Shown here one piece after another: positions 58,509-64,000 of a DNA stretch of 64,000 bases. Each line of letters begins with the position of its first letter. The stretch's first letter is position 1. Source of the DNA: JAEMQF01 sp963850525 (GTDB lineage: Bacteria; Pseudomonadota; Gammaproteobacteria; Burkholderiales; Burkholderiaceae_C); the NCBI GenBank assembly GCA_963850525.1, contig CAWKLQ010000008.1, positions 1,178,001 through 1,242,000 of the forward strand. Reading direction: 5' to 3'. A program made the position numbers and the translations under genes. A model generated the notes under the pieces. That model was not told the origin of the DNA and searched no databases. It saw nothing but the letters and a program-made list of their open reading frames with translations.

Positions 58509-60509
58509 TCAGTACTTGTAGCTCAGCTTGACGCGAACGGCCCGCCCGTCTTGCTCGAATGCGTTTTGCCAGTTCACATCGGCCGCGGGGTGCGCATAGC
58601 GCTTGTCGAACAAGTTGTAGATCGCGAGCGACAGGTCCAGGTCTTTCACCAGGTCCTCGGTGTTCAGGTGCAGGTTCGACAGTGCATAGCCACCCAGCCG
58701 GCTGCCGTCCAGGCTCAGGCGCTGGCTGACGTATTGCAGCTCGTAGCCAGCGCGCAGGCCTGCCACGGGCAGGGGCCCGGACAGGTTGAACTTGCCCAGC
58801 CAGCGTGGTGAATTGAGCAGGTCGGTGCCGCTTCGGTAACCCGCGTCCTGGTAGGACACGCTGCCACGCGCGCGTGCGCCCGATGTCCAGGTCTTGTCGG
58901 CCGACGTTTCGAGCCCGCGCGCCTTCACGCTGTCGCCCGACTGGTACTGCGGCAACCCGCTGACCGGGTCGACTGCCAGCGTGATGAGGTCGTGCATGGT
59001 CCATTGATAGACCGAAGCGCGCAGGGTCAGGTCGCGCTCCAGCCGATGGTCCGCGACGAGTTCCAGCGTATCGATGCTTTCGCCTTTCAACGTCGGGTTC
59101 GCGACTTGCCCCACGCCGTCGCCGTAGTCGCGCTCGCCGACGTTCGGGGCGCGGTGGGCACGCCCGTAAAGGGCTTTGAGCGTGGTGGCTGGTGTGGCCT
59201 GCCAGATCAATGCGGCGCGTGGGCTGAGGTGGCTGCCCGTCGCGTCGTTGCGATCCGCGCGCAGACCCAGCGTCGCGCTCAGCGGCTCGGCGAGACGCCA
59301 TTCGTCCTGGGCATAGACACCCACGCGGTGCCCCGAGCCCGGAATGTTGACGTTGTTGGCGGCATTCGCGAGATCGATGACGGCCTGGTCCTGGCGCACG
59401 TTGTATTGCGCCTCCAAGCCGAGCAGCAGCTTGTGGCCGGCCCACGCTGTGGACAACAGCCGCCCTTCGACGCCGCGCCATGCGCTCGTGGCCGGAAACG
59501 AGACCGGCGTGCCGTAACTCAGGATGCTCCGATACGACTCCTTGCCGACGAACAGCCGGCCTGAGACGTGCAGCGTGTCACCGGCAAATCGGTCCTGGTA
59601 CTGCGCCTGGGCGAGCTCGTAACGGTCGGCCTGGTACTGGCCGGCGACCAGCGGGTCCGAGAGGAACGAGCCGGTGGGATCGTCCTTGCGTCGATCGCCA
59701 TGCACGAAATCGGCCGACCAGGCGCCGCGTGCGACGCGAGCAAAGAACTCCTGGTCGCGTTCGCGGTCCAGTCCGCTGGCGACGCCCGAAACCGCGGCCG
59801 CGCCGAAATCGTAGAAGCGGTCTTCGCCGCGCGCGCGCATGCCCGAGACCGAGAGCACCACGTCGGTTCCGTTGTCGAGCAGCTTGCCCCAGCTCGCGCG
59901 CCCTTCGCGCAGCGCCTGCGGGCGCTGATAGGCGGCGGCGAATTCGGCGCCGTCGAGCGAGGCGCCGCTGCGGGTGATCACATTGACGACGCCGAGCATT
60001 GCGTTCTGGCCGTACACCGCGCCGCCCGGGCCGGGGATGAATTCGATGCGCTCGATCAGGTCGACGTCGAGCGGCAGCTGCCGTCCCCCGGGTCCGGCGT
60101 CGAACGCCGGGTCATTGACACGGTTGCCGTTGATCGTGACCAGCAGCCGGGTGTTGTAGTCGCCGGGCAGACCGAAGCCGCGTGCGCCGAGGTAGGTGTA
60201 CTGGCGGTCATAGGTGAGATGCACACCGGGCAGGCTGATCAGGGCTTCGTCGAGCGTGCGCCAGCCGAAGGTCTTGATCTCCTGGCGCGTGATGACGCTC
60301 ACCGCCGCGGCGACTTCGCTTTGTTTCTGCTCGTACTTGGAAGCGCCGATCACCGTGACATCGAGCAGCTGTTCGAGGCTGAGCGCCGTCAGGTCAGTCG
60401 GCGCTGGGCGTGCCGGCCACGCTGCGGCTGCAAGCGCCACGCAAAGCATCGTCTCGCGCAGCGCGAACCCGCGCGAAGCTGCTGTTCGCCGTTTCGTAGC
60501 GACTTTCAT
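58509..60509 (-). CDS. TonB-dependent receptor of the YfiR-linked type
   Basis: A 666-residue outer-membrane receptor. ATG 60509 has GAGG eight bases upstream. The signal peptide is followed by 'LTALSLEQLLDVTVIGASKY', which marks the subgroup found beside YfiR genes, then the plug (QSEVAAAVSVITRQEIKTFG, 'LLVTINGNRVNDPAFDAG', 'IERIEFIPGPGGAVYGQNAM') and a 22-strand barrel ending '...QDGRAVRVKLSYKY'. The C terminus is aromatic as needed for assembly. It heads the signalling operon, so it may import or sense a ligand whose presence is passed to YfiR and the kinase. The ligand is unknown; there is no B12 or siderophore gene beside it. Confidence 0.9.
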   Translation of the reverse strand: MKVATKRRTAASRGFALRETMLCVALAAAAWPARPAPTDLTALSLEQLLDVTVIGASKYEQKQSEVAAAVSVITRQEIKTFGWRTLDEALISLPGVHLTYDRQYTYLGARGFGLPGDYNTRLLVTINGNRVNDPAFDAGPGGRQLPLDVDLIERIEFIPGPGGAVYGQNAMLGVVNVITRSGASLDGAEFAAAYQRPQALREGRASWGKLLDNGTDVVLSVSGMRARGEDRFYDFGAAAVSGVASGLDRERDQEFFARVARGAWSADFVHGDRRKDDPTGSFLSDPLVAGQYQADRYELAQAQYQDRFAGDTLHVSGRLFVGKESYRSILSYGTPVSFPATSAWRGVEGRLLSTAWAGHKLLLGLEAQYNVRQDQAVIDLANAANNVNIPGSGHRVGVYAQDEWRLAEPLSATLGLRADRNDATGSHLSPRAALIWQATPATTLKALYGRAHRAPNVGERDYGDGVGQVANPTLKGESIDTLELVADHRLERDLTLRASVYQWTMHDLITLAVDPVSGLPQYQSGDSVKARGLETSADKTWTSGARARGSVSYQDAGYRSGTDLLNSPRWLGKFNLSGPLPVAGLRAGYELQYVSQRLSLDGSRLGGYALSNLHLNTEDLVKDLDLSLAIYNLFDKRYAHPAADVNWQNAFEQDGRAVRVKLSYKY

Positions 60510-60557
60510 GGGCAATACCTCGAACTCTCATTTCGCGACGGACATGGCCGCGGCGAG

Positions 60558-60580
60558 CCACCCGCCACTTCAGGCGGTGG
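60558..60580. terminator. Hairpin between the HDOD gene and the receptor gene
   Basis: CCGCC (60562-60566) and GGCGG (60573-60577) pair, with the stem extended by CCA and TGG after a one-base bulge. A second, weaker inverted pair (CTCAAGT 60586-60592 with ACTTGAG 60615-60621) lies between it and the HDOD stop. They may terminate the flagellar/HDOD transcript or shape the receptor leader. Confidence 0.35.
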
Positions 60581-60647
60581 GCCTGCTCAAGTCCTATCGA
60601 CAGCCGCGAAACGAACTTGAGACTCACGCGCCTGGCCGGCGCGGGCT

Positions 60648-61847
60648 TCAGTCCATTTGACCCGCAGCCTTCAGTGCGCGCAGTAATGCGCGGTTGATCT
60701 CGCTCACGCCCATCATGAGCGAGTCCGAGGCCTCGCGCAGGTCAAAAGGCGACCCGGCTTCGAGCGCGTTCACCAGGCGCATGTATGGCGCAAACGGCCC
60801 GCTGCCCTTGACGAGCGCCAAGTGCACGCGTTCGGGCACCTGAATGCTCGCCAGCAAGTCGGAGAAGGGCTGGCGGAACAGGCGGTCGAGCAGCGAAAAC
60901 ACGCCGCAAATGAAGATCTCGCTGAGCATTTCGGCGTCGCCGCTGCCGCGCGCGAGCTCCTCCATCAACAGGCCGCGGCGCACCGAGGCGAACAGCATCG
61001 GCCGCAAATTGGGCTCCTTGCTCGCCGTGGCGAGCAGCAGCGCGAGCCAGCGCTTGAGCTTCTCGTAGCCGAGCAGCATCACGGCGTGACCGAGGGAATT
61101 GACCTCGACCTTCAATCCGAGCGCCGGCGAGTTGATGAGGCGCAGCAACTTGAAGGCGAGTGTCGGATCGCCTTTGAGCGTCTCTTCGAGCTTGGCCACC
61201 GGCGCTTGCGCGTCGACCTGCTGCATCAACTGCACGAGCACGCGCAAGTCGTTGGGCACCTTGCCCTTGTCTTTTTCTGCCGCCACGGTCACTGCGTCGT
61301 CGATCGGCCAGCCCAGCACCGCCACCGAGCCGCGGCTGAAGCTCTTTTCCATGTCGGCGACGTTGTTCACGCCGCTCTGGATGGTCGTGATGGCGCGTGT
61401 CACGCCCGCCGGCGCAGCGGCGTCGGTGCGGCGCTCTTCGCTCAGGTCGACGATGGCGTGCTTGAAGTACGGCAGGATTTCGCGCGGCAACTCTTTGAGC
61501 GGGCGGCCTTTGAGCAGCAGCGTATTGCCGTTCGCGTGCGCCAATCCCAACGCGGCGACGACGGCGGGCTCGCCCGCCATGAAGGCCGGCACTTCGATCG
61601 ACAGGTTCTTCGCCGGCTTGCCTCCCAGCAGATCGATCAGCAGCGTCTCGCTGGCCAGGTTCAGGAACACTTTCGGGCCGTCGGCGGGCCAGACCTCGGC
61701 GATCGCACTCAGCAGGCTGACGACGTCGAGTTTGGCGTCGGCGTCGAGCGGGAACACCCCCAGACGCGTTGCGACGATGGCGCGGTTCTTGTCGACGATG
61801 GGCGAATAGCCCAACGCGACCTGACCCAGAATGTTTGACTCGGCCAC
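60648..61847 (-). CDS. HDOD-domain signalling protein with degenerate EAL N-terminus
   Basis: A 399-residue protein of the YuxH type. Residues about 1-180 resemble an EAL fold lacking catalytic motifs ('VALGYSPIVDKNRAIVATRLG', 'VFLNLASETLLIDLLGG'). Residues about 200-395 are an HDOD domain ('LRVLVQLMQQVDAQAPVAKLEETLKGDP', about 211-238, then 'LAFKLLRLINSPALGLKVEVNSLGHAVMLLG', about 240-270, given here only as landmarks). HDOD proteins connect c-di-GMP or other signals to motility and gene regulation. It lies 16 nt after flgL in the same direction, so it is probably co-transcribed with the hook-junction genes. Catalytic phosphodiesterase activity is not expected. Confidence 0.88.
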   Translation of the reverse strand: MAESNILGQVALGYSPIVDKNRAIVATRLGVFPLDADAKLDVVSLLSAIAEVWPADGPKVFLNLASETLLIDLLGGKPAKNLSIEVPAFMAGEPAVVAALGLAHANGNTLLLKGRPLKELPREILPYFKHAIVDLSEERRTDAAAPAGVTRAITTIQSGVNNVADMEKSFSRGSVAVLGWPIDDAVTVAAEKDKGKVPNDLRVLVQLMQQVDAQAPVAKLEETLKGDPTLAFKLLRLINSPALGLKVEVNSLGHAVMLLGYEKLKRWLALLLATASKEPNLRPMLFASVRRGLLMEELARGSGDAEMLSEIFICGVFSLLDRLFRQPFSDLLASIQVPERVHLALVKGSGPFAPYMRLVNALEAGSPFDLREASDSLMMGVSEINRALLRALKAAGQMD

Positions 61848-61863
61848 GATAGATCTCCAAGCC

Positions 61864-63066
61864 TCAGGGGTTGATGTACTGAAACAGCGACAGTCGCTGC
61901 ACCGACGAATACGCTCTGAGCGCCGCGTCGTAGCCGACCTGCTTCGCCTGGAATGCGGAAAGCGCCTGGACCATGTCCAGGTCCTCGGCCTCCGAGCGTT
62001 CCGTTTTTGCCTGGAGCTTGGCGTCGCCCAGGCGCAGGTCGGTGCCGTCCATGCGGTTCAGCGCGCCACCGGCCTGGGAGCGCGCCGACGTCAAATGGCC
62101 GAACACGGCGTCGATGTCGCGCAGGTCTTGCGACAGTCCCTGCTGGATTTGGCTGGCGCTGCGCAGCGGCGTGCGCAACGCAGCTGCGGCACGGTCGAGC
62201 ACGTCGAACGCGCTCGCGCTGGGCGTAGAGGGCACGGCGTCGAACACATCGCCATCGGCCGGGCTGCCGTGCACGCGCAGGGCGATGCCGTCGATCTGAA
62301 TCGGGCTGCCCGAGGCGTAGGGCACGCCACTCAATGCCGTCGGCGCGCCGTCTTTCAACACCGAATACGTCGTGACACCGGCGGCGACCGCAAATTGCAC
62401 GCTGTAGGTCGAGCCCGTCAGGCTCGTCGGGTCGGTGACGCTGCCGGCGTCGATCCACGCCGCGCCGGTGCTCGTGATCGCACGCGTCTCGAAGACACCG
62501 TTGCCGCTGGGTGCGGACAGCCAGATGCCCTGCCCGTCCATGCTCAGCACCAGGCCTGGCTCGCCGCCGGCGGCCAGCTCGCCGGGCGAGCCGCGAAACT
62601 GCACGCCGCCGGGCGCGTCGATGAAGGGGATGGGGCTCGCGCCCTGGCCGCCGAACAGGGCGCGCCCGGCGCCGTCGGTGCTGTTCGCGAGCACGAGAAA
62701 CTGGGCGCGGATCGATCTCAGCGAATCGCCCAGATTCGCGCGCTCGGCGTCGGAGTAGGACGCGTTGCCCGCGGCAAGAATCGCTTCGCGCGCCTGCTGC
62801 AAGAGCTCAGCTGCGCTGCCCAGCGTGGACTCGGTGAGTTCCATGTTGGAGCGGCTCGCCTGAACCGCACGCAAATTCGCGTCGGTGCGCAATTCGCGCG
62901 CCAGGGCGCGCTCGGCGCGCGCCGCGGCCGCCGGGTCGTCGCTCGCGCGATTGATGCGCTTGCCCGTCGTGAGCTGGTGTTGCGTCTCGCTCAGATCGCG
63001 CTGCCGGGCCATGAGCGAGTCTATCGTCGCGTCATAGAGGTGGGCGCTGGAAATGCGTGTCGTCAT
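61864..63066 (-). CDS. flgL: Flagellar hook-filament junction protein FlgL
   Basis: A 400-residue protein of the flagellin/hook-junction family. The N-terminal helix pair is typical (TRISSAHLYDATIDSLMARQ, 'LTTGKRINRASDDPAAAARA') and the C terminus closes with the matching helix ('VQALSAFQAKQVGYDAALRAYSSV', ending 'LFQYINP'). The middle is variable, as expected. ATG 63066 is chosen to give 'MTTRISS'; the open frame continues further upstream through a hairpin repeat. It follows flgK and precedes the HDOD gene, giving the order flgK-flgL-HDOD. It is exported by the flagellar type III system and joins the hook to the filament. Confidence 0.95.
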   Translation of the reverse strand: MTTRISSAHLYDATIDSLMARQRDLSETQHQLTTGKRINRASDDPAAAARAERALARELRTDANLRAVQASRSNMELTESTLGSAAELLQQAREAILAAGNASYSDAERANLGDSLRSIRAQFLVLANSTDGAGRALFGGQGASPIPFIDAPGGVQFRGSPGELAAGGEPGLVLSMDGQGIWLSAPSGNGVFETRAITSTGAAWIDAGSVTDPTSLTGSTYSVQFAVAAGVTTYSVLKDGAPTALSGVPYASGSPIQIDGIALRVHGSPADGDVFDAVPSTPSASAFDVLDRAAAALRTPLRSASQIQQGLSQDLRDIDAVFGHLTSARSQAGGALNRMDGTDLRLGDAKLQAKTERSEAEDLDMVQALSAFQAKQVGYDAALRAYSSVQRLSLFQYINP

Positions 63067-63078
63067 GGCGCACCCGTC

Positions 63079-63098
63079 ACCCCGGCGCGAGCCGGGGT
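63079..63098. repeat. Short palindromic repeat between flgK and flgL
   Basis: ACCCCGGC (63079-63086) and GCCGGGGT (63091-63098) enclose a GCGA tetraloop, in the 72-nt gap between the two hook genes. The core 'GTCACCCCGGCG' is close to the 'GTCATCCCGGCG' hairpin at 29710-29737, so both belong to one dispersed palindrome family. Confidence 0.6.
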
Positions 63099-63138
63099 CC
63101 ACTCTGTCGATTCATGGTTTGTCATCGCTTGCCTCCCT

Positions 63139-64000
63139 TCAGGCCCTGCCGGTGGCGAGCAGCGCGTCGAAGACGGTTTGCGCCACTTGCAGCAGCTTCG
63201 CTGCCGCCTGGTAACTCTGTTGATACTGGATCAGCCGCGCCGCCTCTTCGTCCAGATTCACGCCGGACACGTCGTCATTCGCTGCCTTGGCCGCGCTGCT
63301 CGCGCTGGCCGACATCTGCGCGCTCGTCTGCGCGCCCTGCACGCGCACCGCAACGTCGGTCATGGCATTCGCATAGGCATCGGTGAGGGTCGCGCCGGCC
63401 GACTGGGCGCTCGCGCCGACGAGCGACGCGCCGCGCAAGTCGACGAGGGCGCGCGCGTTGCCGTTGTTCGCTGCCGGGAACAGGGTCTTTTGCACCGTCA
63501 GGCTGTCGCCGCTCGCCGGCACGCCGGCGAGTTGCAGCTCCCAGCCATTCAGCAGAATCGGCACGCCGGGCTGCCACGTCGCCGAGCCGTTGCTCACCAC
63601 GGCGTTGGACGCGTCGCGCAGCTCCCAGTCGTAGTTGCCGGTCGCCGACGTGAACGTCAATGTCGCGCTCAGCGTCGGGTCCAGGCTCGTGCTCACGGCG
63701 CGCAATGATCCGACGCTTGTCGTGCCGGTGTTCGTGCCGGCAAGTGTTGCCGTGACCGGCGCCGCCGCGGCGATGCCGCGCGGATCGGCAAGCACGCGCT
63801 GCATGTGGCTCGCCGCCGTGCCCACCGGCTGCAGCAGGAATTTGTCGTTTGCCACCGGAGGCGGCCCGACGATGTCGATGCGAAAACCGTCGACCACGTC
63901 GCCCGCCGCGACGGTTTGCGTGAATCCATCGCTCGAGCGCGTCAGGAAATAGTCGCCCGTGCCTGCAGGGTCGGCGACCAGTTCATAGTCGCTCGCCTGC
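63139..64000 (-). CDS. flgK: Flagellar hook-associated protein FlgK, C-terminal part
   Basis: The last 286 residues of FlgK; the gene continues past the end of the window. The frame enters at the window edge (QASDYELVADPAGTGDYFL), runs through the variable middle ('FRIDIVGPPPVANDKFLLQP'), and ends in the conserved C-terminal helix 'SGVNLDEEAARLIQYQQSYQ' followed by 'VAQTVFDALLATGRA'. This ending is diagnostic for FlgK. It caps the hook and connects to FlgL. flgL follows after 72 nt, separated by a palindromic repeat. Confidence 0.94.
   Translation of the reverse strand, partial: QASDYELVADPAGTGDYFLTRSSDGFTQTVAAGDVVDGFRIDIVGPPPVANDKFLLQPVGTAASHMQRVLADPRGIAAAAPVTATLAGTNTGTTSVGSLRAVSTSLDPTLSATLTFTSATGNYDWELRDASNAVVSNGSATWQPGVPILLNGWELQLAGVPASGDSLTVQKTLFPAANNGNARALVDLRGASLVGASAQSAGATLTDAYANAMTDVAVRVQGAQTSAQMSASASSAAKAANDDVSGVNLDEEAARLIQYQQSYQAAAKLLQVAQTVFDALLATGRA

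Overview
The window is GC-rich, densely coded DNA with no rRNA, tRNA or CRISPR. Gene content and style point to a betaproteobacterium of the order Burkholderiales (Comamonadaceae or a Rubrivivax/Leptothrix-like group): a Bug-type TctC receptor, a tartrate/isopropylmalate-type dehydrogenase, an E. coli-type ArgG, a DUF2946/TonB copper cluster, and polar flagellar hook genes beside c-di-GMP genes. The species cannot be named from sequence alone.

Layout. 1-186: end of a probable aminotransferase. 613-6367 (-): complete RND efflux operon (adaptor, pump, outer-membrane lipoprotein), preceded by a structured operator-like region. 6531-10326 (+): PAP2 phosphatase, SDR dehydrogenase, outer-membrane protein, FAH-family hydrolase. 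10377-10823: first copy of a 447-bp nested palindromic element. 10915-15039 (-): class II (B12-dependent) ribonucleotide reductase interrupted by a 383-residue LAGLIDADG intein placed directly before the radical cysteine. 15390-17343: duplicated-fold small protein and argG. 17426-23216: copper-handling cluster (TonB receptor, BNR/sialidase-like protein, thioredoxin-like protein, DUF2946 proteins), of which two members are decayed. 23332-30704: MFS exporter, glgC, small membrane protein, dienelactone hydrolase, internally deleted terC pseudogene, tartrate dehydrogenase, TctC receptor. 30927-33037: coupled membrane protein/VWA lipoprotein pair of unknown function. 33081-33528: second, inverted copy of the palindromic element. 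33610-41343: cupin, DUF1080 lipoprotein, cyclase-FHA protein, trans-sulfuration enzyme, MFS transporter, two small proteins divergent from a LysR regulator, serine hydrolase. 41381-46414 (-): GGDEF-EAL membrane protein and a subtilase with a nine-fold hexapeptide tail. 46802-48200 (-): SDR and two small proteins.

48360-64000 (-) is one nearly continuous signalling and flagellar block: FlgK (partial), FlgL, an HDOD protein, then TonB-dependent receptor, an 84-residue exported protein, YfiR-family periplasmic protein, hybrid histidine kinase with two receiver domains and an Hpt domain, response regulator-GGDEF, a membrane protein, response regulator-GGDEF-EAL, and a GGDEF protein. Spacing of 1-6 nt or overlaps of 1-4 nt across most of these junctions suggest a single pathway from an outer-membrane ligand through the periplasm to c-di-GMP.

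The most unusual items are the intein, the paired concentric palindromic elements lying in convergent intergenic gaps, the TonB-YfiR-kinase-c-di-GMP operon with its small exported protein, the membrane/VWA pair, and the cluster of gene decay around the copper and terC loci. Coordinates of starts were adjusted by ribosome-binding sites and gene overlaps where visible.
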